Program-made: the position numbers and the translations under genes
DNA from: Porticoccus sp041395745
GTDB taxonomy: Bacteria > Pseudomonadota > Gammaproteobacteria > Pseudomonadales > Porticoccaceae
Assembly: GCA_041395745.1 (NCBI GenBank)
Contig: JAWKZV010000001.1
Coordinates: 434,001 to 498,000 of the forward strand
DNA length: 64,000 bases
Reading direction: 5' to 3'
The notes under the pieces: model-generated
Seen by the model: only the letters and a program-made list of their open reading frames with translations
Told to the model about the DNA's origin: nothing
Databases searched by the model: none
Shown: in pieces, positions 1-8,413 of the stretch
Layout of the letters: each line of letters begins with the position of its first letter
How positions within the stretch are numbered: position 1 is the first letter of the stretch

Positions 1-414
1 GGCCATGATGCTGGAACCCACTTGGGCCCGCCTTTGGCGGGAGTGGTGGTTGGCGGTGACATGTCCCACCTCGTGGGCCAGTACCGCCGCCAGCTGGGCT
101 TCGGAGTTGAGATAGTTGAGCAGCCCGCGGTGAACGTAGATATAACCATCGGGCAGTGCAAAAGCATTGATGACCGGGTTGTCGATAACGGTGAAGGTGA
201 AATGCAGATCGGGTTTGTCGGAATGGTGGGCAATGCGCTGACCCACCTGGTTGACGTAGTCAGCCAGCTTGCCTTCCACCAGAGCGGTGGTGGCGACAAT
301 CTGTTCGTGCATCTCACGACCGGTTGCGGGGCGCTTTTCCGCAGCCTGCGATGGAGCCGGAGCAAGCAGCAGCGGCACGAGAAACAGGGTGAACAGCAGC
401 CAAGATCTGTTCAT
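1..414 (-). CDS. M48-family zinc metalloprotease, 3' end outside window
   Basis: The first 138 codons are visible, from an ATG at 414; the gene runs off the left edge. Residues 1-24 form a Sec signal peptide (charged start, Leu-rich core, cleavage near SQAA). The zinc-binding signature HEVGH is at residues 114-118, preceded by NAFALPDGYIYVHRGLL, which is typical of periplasmic M48 peptidases such as BepA/YfgC and LoiP. Such enzymes degrade or help assemble envelope proteins. The glutamate that supplies the third zinc ligand would lie beyond the edge. The start follows the stop of the upstream lipoprotein gene by 7 bases, so it is the next visible gene of the long operon. The family is secure; the substrate is unknown. 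A quality-control role for the envelope proteins encoded upstream is an inference. Confidence 0.85.
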   Translation of the reverse strand, partial: MNRSWLLFTLFLVPLLLAPAPSQAAEKRPATGREMHEQIVATTALVEGKLADYVNQVGQRIAHHSDKPDLHFTFTVIDNPVINAFALPDGYIYVHRGLLNYLNSEAQLAAVLAHEVGHVTANHHSRQRRAQVGSSIMA

Positions 415-421
415 GGTCTTT

Positions 422-1093
422 TCAGGGGCTGGAGGTGCCCGCGGCGAAGAAACCCTGCAAGCGCTTGCCAATGCCCTCACAGGCTTCGCCCTGCACCTGA
501 GCGATAAAGGGTATGGGGGCGCCCACAGCCAGCAGGTAGGATGACCCTTTGGTGTCCACTTTGACGCGGCCTTTCTCATCCAGTTTTTTCAGGTCCCAGA
601 TAATCGCCTCGTAGTTGGAAGCCTTGTCCCAGGTGGCGAAGCCGAAACAGCCGCCCCCGCCGGGTCCGATGGCACAGCTGACGGCACCGTTCTTTTCGGT
701 GGTTTCGGTATTGCCGTCCACCCAGATCATGTAGCGGATACCAACCTGTTGCAGACGTTCGGCGATTAACGGATCTTCCAGCATCTTGCCCATGCGCCTA
801 AGACCCAATGGTGCCGTGCGGGGTTCAAACCAGGGATAAAAACTGTCGAGGAACTGCTGTTCCGGTACCACCGGTACCTGGCCGCCACCAGCTAGCTTGC
901 CGCCGATACAGTCGATGAAGTCCGGTTCGGTCTCATACTCGCCGGCATGCCGTCGTCCCATGACAACGACTTTCTCTCCACCGTTCAGGTCCAGCTGTTT
1001 TGACGACATGCGGAATTCATCGATATGGGTCGAGGTGCTGCAGGCACTAAGCAGGGGTAAGATCAGCATGGCGCAGAGCAGCCCTTGCCTCAT
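422..1093 (-). CDS. Putative lipoprotein, 223 aa
   Basis: The protein begins MRQGLLCAMLILPLLSAC, a type II signal peptide with lipobox LSAC and lipidated Cys18. An in-frame start 17 codons upstream exists, but it would put a charged tail before the signal peptide. The ATG at 1093 also overlaps the upstream stop as ATGA, which supports translational coupling. The mature part contains a region with four cysteines (around DCIGG, VSCAIGPGGGGC) and a C-terminus ending in a Cys-containing EACEGIGKRL segment. I recognise no named family. No retention signal was analysed, so inner versus outer membrane placement is open. It sits between another lipoprotein gene and the M48 protease gene in the same operon and is probably part of the same envelope complex (inference). 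Confidence 0.75.
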   Translation of the reverse strand: MRQGLLCAMLILPLLSACSTSTHIDEFRMSSKQLDLNGGEKVVVMGRRHAGEYETEPDFIDCIGGKLAGGGQVPVVPEQQFLDSFYPWFEPRTAPLGLRRMGKMLEDPLIAERLQQVGIRYMIWVDGNTETTEKNGAVSCAIGPGGGGCFGFATWDKASNYEAIIWDLKKLDEKGRVKVDTKGSSYLLAVGAPIPFIAQVQGEACEGIGKRLQGFFAAGTSSP

Positions 1094-1743
1094 GGGGCCT
1101 CCCTCTGGCTTAACCTGGACTGGCTCTGCCTTTCGGCCAGCCATTGACGGATTTCCGGGACCCGCTCAAACCCGATGACCAGTCGGGCGCCGGCATCCCG
1201 CAGGGCGGATACGGTAGCCTGATTGAGGGCTTCCGAGTCCGATTTCAGGGCGCGGCTCTGGGTCTTGCCATAGGCACTCATCAGCCAGTCGGCGATGGGT
1301 TGGCCCTTGCTGTCGTAGACTTTCAGGTTGTACTTCAGCCACACCTCGTAGACATTCAGCTGGGTCTCCAGTGGTGTCGCCAGTTGCACTTCCTCCACCT
1401 GGGGCACCACCAGCAGATCAACCTGGTTGTTGCCGGCGGCGAGACTGCTGTAGGTGTTGCTGCTCTGGAACATGTCGGTGAACACCCGGCTGAACAGTTT
1501 CACCTGGGATTCTCCCAGCGCCATGGTCACCGGCTGGGTCTGGTCCTTGTCGCTCTCGAACTGGTAGTGGCTGAATTGATCGTCCAGAACCAGTCCTACC
1601 CGCAGCGGCTGTTTGCGGGTCAGGGCACTAGGGTAGTCGCCGTTGACGGTAACATTGGTGGAACAGGCACAGAGCAGGGCGGCCAGCAAAATCAAGGGCA
1701 ACAGGAGAGGATGTCTGGCGGATGCAAGCTTCATTGTTGTCAT
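1090..1743 (-). CDS. Putative lipoprotein, 217 aa
   Basis: It starts at ATG 1743 and has a type II signal peptide with a rather unusual lipobox, LCAC, giving lipidated Cys27. The mature region holds a GLVLDDQFSHYQF segment and alternating hydrophobic strands (LRVGLVLDD, VDLLVVPQVEEVQLA, VWLKYNLKVYDS). This pattern resembles small periplasmic alpha/beta lipoproteins that measure or assemble envelope components, but I cannot assign a family. It overlaps the genes on both sides by 4 bases (ATGA upstream and downstream), so three consecutive products are probably made in a fixed ratio. Confidence 0.75.
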   Translation of the reverse strand: MTTMKLASARHPLLLPLILLAALLCACSTNVTVNGDYPSALTRKQPLRVGLVLDDQFSHYQFESDKDQTQPVTMALGESQVKLFSRVFTDMFQSSNTYSSLAAGNNQVDLLVVPQVEEVQLATPLETQLNVYEVWLKYNLKVYDSKGQPIADWLMSAYGKTQSRALKSDSEALNQATVSALRDAGARLVIGFERVPEIRQWLAERQSQSRLSQREAP

Positions 1744-2747
1744 TCTGGCTTCAGGCCGTTCAGGCCCACAAAGGTTCCGCCGTTACGATAGCTCAGTTCG
1801 CGCATCAGTGCAGCGAATCTCGTGGCCGTTTGCAGATTGCCACCCCTGACCAGGAAGTGTACCGGGAAGCCGATGGTGTGAATGCGCACCAGCCGATCGC
1901 CGCTGCGGCCCTCGCGGTTGATTTTCGCCACGGTGTCGAGCACCTGGGCGATGGAGCTGCCGGTGAAATCGTCCCCCAGCACGTACAGACTGATCTTGCG
2001 GTCGGGGGCGTAGAAACGACGAATGGCGTGCTGCACACCTTCCACCGGGCTGGAGTTACTGAACGGTGTCCAGCTCGACAGCCGTTCGACGATGGCCTTG
2101 CGGCGCGCCGGGGTGTCGGGAATCCATTTGTCCCGGTAACTGCTGAACATGTAGCCGCCCATGTCGTTCATCACCTGGATGCCCTTCACCTTGGGATAGA
2201 TGTCGAGGATGTGCAGCATCTCCTGGCGCAGCCGCGGCCAGGCAAAGTTGAACATACTGCCGGAGGTGTCGACGATGAAGATGATGTATTCGCTGTCTAC
2301 CGGGATACCGCCGATCAGTTGTTTGTCAGAGCGATTCTGCTGCGCCTGGAGACGCTTCATTTCCTCGGTCAGAACCTGCAGCGCCAGGGTCAGCTTGTCC
2401 TGTTCGGTAGTGTCCACCTGGGCTACCGCATCTTGCTGGCGGCGGACACTGGCCAGCTCCGATTGCAGGCGGGCGATGCGCAGGCGGATATCCGACAGCT
2501 GTTCCTCCTTGGAGGTAAGATCGCGGTTGAGGATCGTCGTCTCGCCGCGAATCTCGAACAGCTGCTGTTGCAGCTCCATCACGCTGCCCTGCGAGGGTTG
2601 TTCGGACTTCTCGAAGGCGGTGGATTCGACGGTCTTGGCGATCAGCAACAGCAGCACGATGGCGCCGAAGCCACAGCTGATGACATCCAGGAAGGAGATG
2701 CTGATCTCCGCCATCTGGCCGCGCTCGCGGCGCCTTCCCCGACTCAC
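1740..2747 (-). CDS. Membrane-anchored vWA protein with TolR-like N-terminal segment (second of a pair)
   Basis: 335 aa from a GTG start that overlaps the preceding stop (GTGA), with GAGGGA upstream. A short basic cytoplasmic tail is followed by one membrane segment, residues 18-37, whose start reads SFLDVISCGFGA with Asp21 at the membrane edge. A coiled-coil stretch follows (about 55-140). A von Willebrand A domain then fills the rest; its MIDAS motif DTSGS is at 160-164 after the strand YIIFIV. vWA domains bind protein partners through a divalent cation. The Asp-led membrane helix resembles TolR/ExbD, and an ExbB-type channel is encoded in the same operon. I infer that this could be the channel's partner subunit, but no sequence search was done. 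It is a paralogue of the next gene. Confidence 0.8.
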   Translation of the reverse strand: MSRGRRRERGQMAEISISFLDVISCGFGAIVLLLLIAKTVESTAFEKSEQPSQGSVMELQQQLFEIRGETTILNRDLTSKEEQLSDIRLRIARLQSELASVRRQQDAVAQVDTTEQDKLTLALQVLTEEMKRLQAQQNRSDKQLIGGIPVDSEYIIFIVDTSGSMFNFAWPRLRQEMLHILDIYPKVKGIQVMNDMGGYMFSSYRDKWIPDTPARRKAIVERLSSWTPFSNSSPVEGVQHAIRRFYAPDRKISLYVLGDDFTGSSIAQVLDTVAKINREGRSGDRLVRIHTIGFPVHFLVRGGNLQTATRFAALMRELSYRNGGTFVGLNGLKPE

Positions 2748-3808
2748 GGCCAGTCCCTCGACGGGCTCATGAAGGAACCCTGGCTGGCAATGGCCAGTTC
2801 CCAGTAACTGGCTGCGGCGGTGGGATCGCCCTCCATAGGAAACAACAGCACGTTCACCGGCAGGCGGCGGGGCAGGACTTCCACCGCCTTGGCAAACAGC
2901 TTGAGACGGTCCCGTCCCGAGATGGTGTTGGCACCGCTGGGCTTGCGATCCTGGGTGGGCAGGCCGTCGGTGATCAGGAACAGGTTGTCGGGGGGGCTGG
3001 CAAAGCCGTTGATGGTCTCAAAGGCATTGATCAGACTGGTGCCACCGGCGGGTACCACCTGGGCCAGTTTTTCCATGGCCTGATCCAGCCCCTGGCGGTC
3101 GGCGGTGTCGCGCCATTTGCCGGTGTCGCCGGTCACCGCTTTGGCCTGGGTGTTGAAGACATAAATCTGGTAACTGCTGTCCTGGGGCAACTGGGCCACC
3201 AGCCACTCGGTGGTGCGAATGGCCCGCCGCCATTTGTCCGCCTTGCGCTTCACCGCATCACTCATGTTGCGGCTGCGAATCACATTGACGATGGAATCCG
3301 ACAGCATGCTGGCGGATCCATCCACCAGGATCAGCACCCGGCGCCCGCCGAGTTTCAGACCCGTCAGGTACTGCCGCTGGCCCTCGCCGACAAAGCTGCG
3401 CACGTTGTCGGCGCTGCCCTGTTCTTGCAGCCGGGCATTTTCCTGCTCCAGCTCTTCCACCTGCTTGCGCAGCAGTTCGATATCCTGTTGCGGGTCTTTC
3501 TGGACGCTCAGTTCCCGGCGGGTATCTTCGATATCTGCCACTACCCGCCGCGACAGTCCCTGTGCCTCGACGATCTGTTCCTCGACATTGGCGAGACTGT
3601 TGCGCAGCGCCACCAGGTCGGCCTGGCCGTCGCGGATATCTTCCTGGAGCAGATTCACCTCTGCCGCCAGGCTGGGGTCCGCCGTCTGCACGGCACTGGC
3701 ATCGTGCTTGAGAATCAGGAACAGCAGGGTAACCGCGCCAAAGCCACAGGCCATGATGTCGAGAAACGACAGGCTGAAGGCATTGACCCGATGCTTGCTG
3801 CGGCGCAA
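2744..3808 (-). CDS. Membrane-anchored vWA protein with TolR-like N-terminal segment (first of a pair)
   Basis: 354 aa from a TTG start one base after the upstream stop. The layout matches its neighbour: basic tail, one membrane helix (about 12-33) containing SFLDIMACGFGA with Asp17, a long coiled coil (about 45-130, rich in Glu/Gln/Arg/Leu), then a vWA domain with MIDAS DGSAS at 163-167 and a later metal-loop-like PAGGTSLINAF. The domain ends at the C-terminus with a fold typical of secreted or periplasmic vWA modules. Two different vWA subunits beside one proton-channel subunit suggest a heteromeric complex (inference). The TTG start is chosen because the basic residues before the helix fit the positive-inside rule. 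Confidence 0.8.
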   Translation of the reverse strand: MRRSKHRVNAFSLSFLDIMACGFGAVTLLFLILKHDASAVQTADPSLAAEVNLLQEDIRDGQADLVALRNSLANVEEQIVEAQGLSRRVVADIEDTRRELSVQKDPQQDIELLRKQVEELEQENARLQEQGSADNVRSFVGEGQRQYLTGLKLGGRRVLILVDGSASMLSDSIVNVIRSRNMSDAVKRKADKWRRAIRTTEWLVAQLPQDSSYQIYVFNTQAKAVTGDTGKWRDTADRQGLDQAMEKLAQVVPAGGTSLINAFETINGFASPPDNLFLITDGLPTQDRKPSGANTISGRDRLKLFAKAVEVLPRRLPVNVLLFPMEGDPTAAASYWELAIASQGSFMSPSRDWP

Positions 3809-3809
3809 T

Positions 3810-5117
3810 TCAGAGTACCTCGATCAGCTCCAGCCGTTGGTCGCCGACGCGAATGCTGTCTCCCGACAGCAGGTCGTCCCAATTGCCGCTGCAACTGACA
3901 TTACTGCTGGTGGTTTGTAGCTGCAACTGGCCGTTGTGGTAGCGCAGCTGGATGGCCCCCTCGCTGTTATTGCGGATATGCAGCTCGCTATCCCCGGAGT
4001 CGATCGAGAGTCCCTCCGCCCCCAGTGGATAGGCGCGATGGCCGTACAGCACATGGCTGGGCTGGCTGGCTGGCGAGGTGGTGGCCTCGGGCAATGTTGG
4101 CTCGGAGCCGATGGTGGGTTGTGCTGTTCCCGAGCCGTTTCCCGGCAAACGGGTGACAAAAGCCAGCTGTTCCCCCTGGCCGCCGATCCTTTCCAGATGC
4201 ATCAGGCAGCCATCAATGACCGCAGAAGCCGGCAGCACTTTTGCCGGGGTGAGCAGCTCACTCAGGCCGGGTAGCAGGCCGATACGGTGGCTGCTCAACA
4301 GGATTTCGCCATTGCGGCGCAGCTCTGCCAGTTTTTTCTGCAATTGCTGACTGCGCTGGCTGCTACTGGCCAGCAGTTGTTCTCTGCCGAGATTGATGCG
4401 GTAACGGCCCTGTGGACTGTCCAGCTCCACGCCCACTTCCTGGCTGCCAGAGAGCTGTGCCAGCCAACCCGGCAGGCGATCGTAGAGCTGCTGTTCGCCG
4501 GCGGCGGTATGCAGCGGGTCATAGCGGTACTGGCGGATGAACTGATCGGCGATGTGTTGGGCCCAGGTATCGTAAAAGCTCTTGATACCCAATTCCGGCA
4601 GCACATCTACGCCGCGGCGTTCAATCTCGCCGCCGGCATAAAGGCGGGTGACCACGGCCTGGTGCAGCTGGATGTCCAGGTGCAGTAATTCTCCGGATAG
4701 CCCGGCCTGGGTGGCAGCGGCCACTGCGGCGTCCACCAGTCCGGTGGCCTCAAAGGGGGAGGCCTTGGCCAGGCCCAGCAGGATCGCCAGTTGTTCACGA
4801 TCGAAACTGCCGGGGGTGGCGAAAATGATTTGTGCGGGACTGCCGGACTCCTGATGCAATTGCAGCAACTGGGCGTAGGCCAGGTCGGCATGGTGGCGGG
4901 CCACCTTACTGCGCACCGGCAGAGGCGACAGGTTCAGTTGCCGCCAGTACTGGTTGAAACTCTGCTGGGGCTCCAGGTAGGCGCGCTTGAGAGCAGCTTC
5001 GCCAGTGGTAATTCCCTGGGGGGTGAGCAGGGCGTAGCCGGGGCTGACGATAGGTTCGTCCCGACCACTGGCACAGTGCAGACCGCTGTCGTTCAATTCA
5101 ATGATGGCAATACTCAT
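3810..5117 (-). CDS. Actin/Hsp70-like protein with C-terminal FHA-like domain
   Basis: 435 aa from ATG 5117. The N-terminal ~230 residues look like a degenerate actin/Hsp70-fold ATPase: an opening strand (SIAIIELNDSGL), a central QIIFATPGSF strand reminiscent of the Hsp70 phosphate loop region, and LLHLDIQLHQAVVTRL where a second phosphate loop would be. The glycines and acidic residues expected for ATP binding are not all present, so catalysis is doubtful. A Pro/Ser/Thr-rich linker (about 325-350) leads to a C-terminal ~80 residue domain with the strand spacing of an FHA domain (LGAEGLSIDSGDSELHIRN then LLSGDSIRVG), which would bind phosphothreonine if intact. There is no signal peptide or membrane segment, so it is probably cytoplasmic. 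It lies between the channel gene and the vWA pair. Confidence 0.65.
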   Translation of the reverse strand: MSIAIIELNDSGLHCASGRDEPIVSPGYALLTPQGITTGEAALKRAYLEPQQSFNQYWRQLNLSPLPVRSKVARHHADLAYAQLLQLHQESGSPAQIIFATPGSFDREQLAILLGLAKASPFEATGLVDAAVAAATQAGLSGELLHLDIQLHQAVVTRLYAGGEIERRGVDVLPELGIKSFYDTWAQHIADQFIRQYRYDPLHTAAGEQQLYDRLPGWLAQLSGSQEVGVELDSPQGRYRINLGREQLLASSSQRSQQLQKKLAELRRNGEILLSSHRIGLLPGLSELLTPAKVLPASAVIDGCLMHLERIGGQGEQLAFVTRLPGNGSGTAQPTIGSEPTLPEATTSPASQPSHVLYGHRAYPLGAEGLSIDSGDSELHIRNNSEGAIQLRYHNGQLQLQTTSSNVSCSGNWDDLLSGDSIRVGDQRLELIEVL

Positions 5118-5135
5118 GGCTGGAAACTGGCGGCC

Positions 5136-5933
5136 TCAATCGGTTTTCAGGTGGCGCAGCAGGTTGCTGTCGCAGTAGCTGTGGGTGTCCAGCACCAGCC
5201 GTTCCTGCAGCAGCTGCAGCTGGTGCAGCAGGAACATCATGACGATGCTGATGACCAGGGCAATGAAGGTGGAGTTGAAGGCCACCCCGAGGCTGGCGGT
5301 GACGCCGGCGATGTCGCCCTGCACCGCCTTGTGCGCCTGGCTGAGGGCCTCGCCGATACCGCGCACGGTGCCGATAAACCCGATGGAGGGAATGGCCCAG
5401 GCGATGTAGCGCACCATGGACAGTTCCGAATCAAGCCGGTCCGATTCGGTGTCGAGCACTTCCCCAACGGCGCTGGAGACATCCTGAATATTGCGGGTGG
5501 AGCCGAACCGCTGCAGGGCCGCCAGCAGGGCGCGGGGCAGCAGGAAGCCCTGTTGCTGGCCCGGCAAGGCCTGGATCGGGCGGGACATTTGCCGGGTGTC
5601 TTCGGGCAATACCCGGCTGCCTTCGGCCACGGCGATCAGGGACTGGTTCAACAGCTTGCGCTCGTCCAGTGCCCGGCGCGCCTTGTAGCCCATGATGGCG
5701 CAGGCCCACAGCATCAGGATGAAACAGGATTCCTGCTCGTAGTCTTTCACCACGATGTAAAAAGAGCGTTCCGCCACATAGGGTTCTCCGGCCGCTTCCC
5801 GCGCCAATTGCTGCTGCAGGATGGCATCGGCATTGGGGCGGATCAGGGTCACATACAGCGTGTGCACCAGAATCAGCGACAGAATCAGGGTGAACAACTG
5901 GTAGAGAAATTCAGAGGAGGTGTTGTTGCGCAT
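5136..5933 (-). CDS. MotA/TolQ/ExbB-family proton channel subunit
   Basis: 265 aa from ATG 5933. Predicted membrane helices lie at about 9-31, 69-84, 163-182 and 201-227. The family signature is clear in the third and fourth: IPSIGFIGTVRGIGEALSQA followed by TASLGVAFNSTFIALVISIV. In TolQ/ExbB/MotA these helices line a proton path that drives torque or pulling on a partner protein (established family knowledge). TolQ is about 230 aa and MotA about 295 aa, so the length fits. No TolR/ExbD/MotB gene follows. Instead the next genes are the actin-like protein and two vWA proteins whose N-terminal helices carry an Asp in the TolR position. Confidence 0.88.
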   Translation of the reverse strand: MRNNTSSEFLYQLFTLILSLILVHTLYVTLIRPNADAILQQQLAREAAGEPYVAERSFYIVVKDYEQESCFILMLWACAIMGYKARRALDERKLLNQSLIAVAEGSRVLPEDTRQMSRPIQALPGQQQGFLLPRALLAALQRFGSTRNIQDVSSAVGEVLDTESDRLDSELSMVRYIAWAIPSIGFIGTVRGIGEALSQAHKAVQGDIAGVTASLGVAFNSTFIALVISIVMMFLLHQLQLLQERLVLDTHSYCDSNLLRHLKTD

Positions 5934-5992
5934 GGCAGCTCCTTAATCCCGGGCCGACAGCCGGTCGCGGGCAGTAGTATCGAAAGTGATCA

Positions 5993-6247
5993 TCATATAT
6001 CCACCGGAAACGGTACCGACAAATCCTCGGAAATTTCTTCGCTGGGATCAAATTCCGCAGGTGTCGAGGGGGCTGCTCGGGGGCTTTCCTTTTTATCCTG
6101 TTTTGCGTTGGGCGCAGCCGCTCTTTCAGAAGAGGGTTCTGTCGCGGGCGGCGTCGAGGCAGCCGGTTCCGCAGCAGCCAGGGGCAGGCTTGCCAAGGCG
6201 CATAGTAGCAGGGCGCATATTAGCAGTGCAGAGGTGCGCAGCATCAT
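5993..6247 (-). CDS. Small secreted Ala/Glu/Pro-rich protein, 84 aa
   Basis: It starts at ATG 6247 and has a Sec signal peptide (MMLRTSALLICALLLCALAS, cleaved near LPLAAA). The mature part is only about 55 residues, low-complexity Ala/Pro/Glu/Ser, ending with a short acidic stretch and FPVDI. It has no recognisable domain and is probably disordered in the periplasm. Its start is 3 bases after the PEGA-protein stop and it is followed by a 59-base gap before the channel gene, the largest gap in this operon. The tight upstream spacing supports it as a real gene. Confidence 0.6.
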   Translation of the reverse strand: MMLRTSALLICALLLCALASLPLAAAEPAASTPPATEPSSERAAAPNAKQDKKESPRAAPSTPAEFDPSEEISEDLSVPFPVDI

Positions 6248-6250
6248 TGG

Positions 6251-8413
6251 CTACTCCACATAGCGGGCCACCCGGAAACCCAGGTCGTCGCGGGGCTCGC
6301 TGCCGTAGTCGCGATAGGAGAGACGCAACTCGGTGATGTTGCCGTGGCGCCAGCTGGCACCACGGATCACTCGCAATTCACCCTTGTCTGGACCCAAGGG
6401 GTCTTTTTCCGCGGAACTGATCGAGCCCAGCTCAATGCCGTAGTAATCGTTGACCCACTCTGCCACGTTGCCTTCCAGATCGTGGAGTTTGCGGTGGTTG
6501 GGGCGGAAGCTGCCCACTGGTGCGGACACGGCGAAACCGTCGTTATAACCCTTGAGGATTTCCCCCACCAGTCTGGAGGCGCTGCTGTCGGCAAAGTTGC
6601 CGGACTTGTCAGCTGGGGGGAACTGTTGTCCCCAGCTGAAGCGTTTTTCGCCGCCGTTCACCGAGCGGGCAGCCCAGGCCCATTCCGCCTCGGTGGGCAA
6701 CCGGTAGCCGTTGGCCGAAGCGTTGATGCCGGTAATTTTGCCGCCCTGTTCCTGGTAGAAGAGACGCAGGTTTTCCTTGCCGCTCAGCCAGTTGCAGTAA
6801 CGGGCTGCCTGCTCCCAGCTGACCCGCACCACCGGTTGACCCGGCTGGTCCAGGGTAATGCCCTGGGTGTGGCTGGAGCTGTGCTGGCGATCAAACAGTT
6901 TGTACTGCTGGTTGGTGACCTCGTGGGTAGCCAGATAGAACGGGCGGGTGAGCTGTACCTCACGCAGTGCCTCGTTGGCGCGGCGGCCGGTTTCCCGCCG
7001 GGGTGCACCCATCTGGAAGGTGCCCTCGGGGCGGAACAGCAACAGGGTCTGGCCGGCAGCGCTGGTGATTTTGTCGGCAACCGATGCCCAGCGGGCCTGT
7101 TTTTCAGTGAGCAGTGTGACCTGAACCAGCTGGTCCAGCCCTGGCTTTGGCGTCACCGTGCGGGTGGCGGTGGCGTAGCCGGATTTACGCAGTTCGATAC
7201 GGTGGGGGCGGGCGGGCAGCTTGAAGGTCTGTCCCTGGGTGCCGCGCAGGACTCCGTCGATCCACACTGCGGCATCGGCGGGGGTGGCAACCACGCGGAT
7301 TTCACCGAGATTGGCATTCAGCGTCACGCCCAATTCACGGCGTTCGCCCGGAGCCAGGGACAAACTCTGTTTGGTGGTGTTGTAGCCGTTGTAGAACAGT
7401 GACAGCTGGTGGTTTTCACCTGGCGACAGTTCCAGCTCCACAGGGGTGGTGCCTAGATAGCGGCCGTCCACTGTGACGGTGGCACCACTGGGGGTGCTGG
7501 AGAGCAACACCGTGCCGTCGGCGGGCTGGAGCTCGATGAGGGGCACCTCAAGGGTATCGCCGATGGCGACGTTGAGAGACTGCTGCCAGGGTTTGTAGCC
7601 CGACAGGGACACCTTCACAGTTTCGCCACTGGCCAGTAGCTCGGTCGTCAGCGGGGTAGTGCCTCGGCTTTCCCCTGCTACGGTCACCTCGGCGCCGCCG
7701 GGATTGGAGTTCAGCTGTACTTGCCCCCAGGCGGGATCCAGCGTCAGGGACAGTGGCTGGGTGTGGTCCAGTCCCTCGATCAGCACCTCGCTGTTGGCCG
7801 GCAGATAGCGGGCAGCTTGCACCACTATCTTGTGGCTTCCCGGGGATAGATCGCGAACGACCAGCGGCGTGGTCCCGGCAGGTTGGCCATCCACCATGAC
7901 TTCAGCACCGGGCGGGGCAGTGGAGACTTCCAGATGGCCGGGGAGTTTGTCCATCGCCAGTTGCAGCAGCTGGTGATCTTCCGGACCGACAGTAAAGTCC
8001 TGCTGCAGTGACTGATAGCCCTCCGCCGAGGCGTTGAGTTGGTACTCTCCGGGGCGCATCAGGTAATGGTCTGCCAGGGCAAAGGTGAAACCGCCGTCGA
8101 TGTCGAGTTCCGCTGTCGCCGGTTCAATCTGGACGACAACGGAGCGCGAACTGAACAGGAAGCCAAGAAACAGCAGGCTGAGCAGCAGGGCCACGCCGAT
8201 GCCCACCGCCAGGGGGCGAGGGCGATAGATGGGGCGCCTGTCGCCCGGATCTACGGGGGTGAAATCCAGCGGCTGGATGGTTTCATGCTGGATAGTTTCG
8301 TGTTGGCTGTTGTCGCGCTGACCTGGGTTAGGTTGACTGGGTTTGTGCTGACCGGGTTTGTGCTGACCGGGTTTGCGCTGAAGAGCATCGTTCTGGTGAT
8401 CGTGCCTGCTCAT
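6251..8413 (-). CDS. PEGA-repeat membrane protein with C-terminal pseudo-FGE (SUMF1-like) domain
   Basis: 720 aa from ATG 8413, overlapping the upstream stop (ATGA). Residues 1-60 are a cytoplasmic His/Gln/Pro-rich low-complexity tail, residues 69-88 a membrane helix, and about 95-430 several PEGA beta-repeats (recurring GTTPL/GTTPVEL after a G-x-P turn). About 460-720 is an FGE-sulfatase/SUMF1-type domain: GTFQMGAP, YLATHEVTNQQY, YRLPTEAEWAWAAR, GNVAEWVNDYYG, VIRGASWRHG, GFRVARY. In true formylglycine-generating enzymes the last block holds paired catalytic cysteines after the RGGSW-like motif; here those sites read His and Leu, so sulfatase activation is unlikely. The domain may act as a ligand- or peptidoglycan-side binding module. 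The C-terminal mass should be periplasmic. Confidence 0.85.
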   Translation of the reverse strand: MSRHDHQNDALQRKPGQHKPGQHKPSQPNPGQRDNSQHETIQHETIQPLDFTPVDPGDRRPIYRPRPLAVGIGVALLLSLLFLGFLFSSRSVVVQIEPATAELDIDGGFTFALADHYLMRPGEYQLNASAEGYQSLQQDFTVGPEDHQLLQLAMDKLPGHLEVSTAPPGAEVMVDGQPAGTTPLVVRDLSPGSHKIVVQAARYLPANSEVLIEGLDHTQPLSLTLDPAWGQVQLNSNPGGAEVTVAGESRGTTPLTTELLASGETVKVSLSGYKPWQQSLNVAIGDTLEVPLIELQPADGTVLLSSTPSGATVTVDGRYLGTTPVELELSPGENHQLSLFYNGYNTTKQSLSLAPGERRELGVTLNANLGEIRVVATPADAAVWIDGVLRGTQGQTFKLPARPHRIELRKSGYATATRTVTPKPGLDQLVQVTLLTEKQARWASVADKITSAAGQTLLLFRPEGTFQMGAPRRETGRRANEALREVQLTRPFYLATHEVTNQQYKLFDRQHSSSHTQGITLDQPGQPVVRVSWEQAARYCNWLSGKENLRLFYQEQGGKITGINASANGYRLPTEAEWAWAARSVNGGEKRFSWGQQFPPADKSGNFADSSASRLVGEILKGYNDGFAVSAPVGSFRPNHRKLHDLEGNVAEWVNDYYGIELGSISSAEKDPLGPDKGELRVIRGASWRHGNITELRLSYRDYGSEPRDDLGFRVARYVE

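Noticed and set aside
1722..2807. Long open frame on the plus strand opposite the vWA gene
   Set aside because: Antisense shadow of a GC-rich gene; no ribosome site and no domain, while the minus strand encodes a clear vWA protein.
4791..6263. 490-codon plus-strand frame across the channel gene
   Set aside because: Low-complexity, Gln/Gly/Val-rich antisense translation spanning several real genes.
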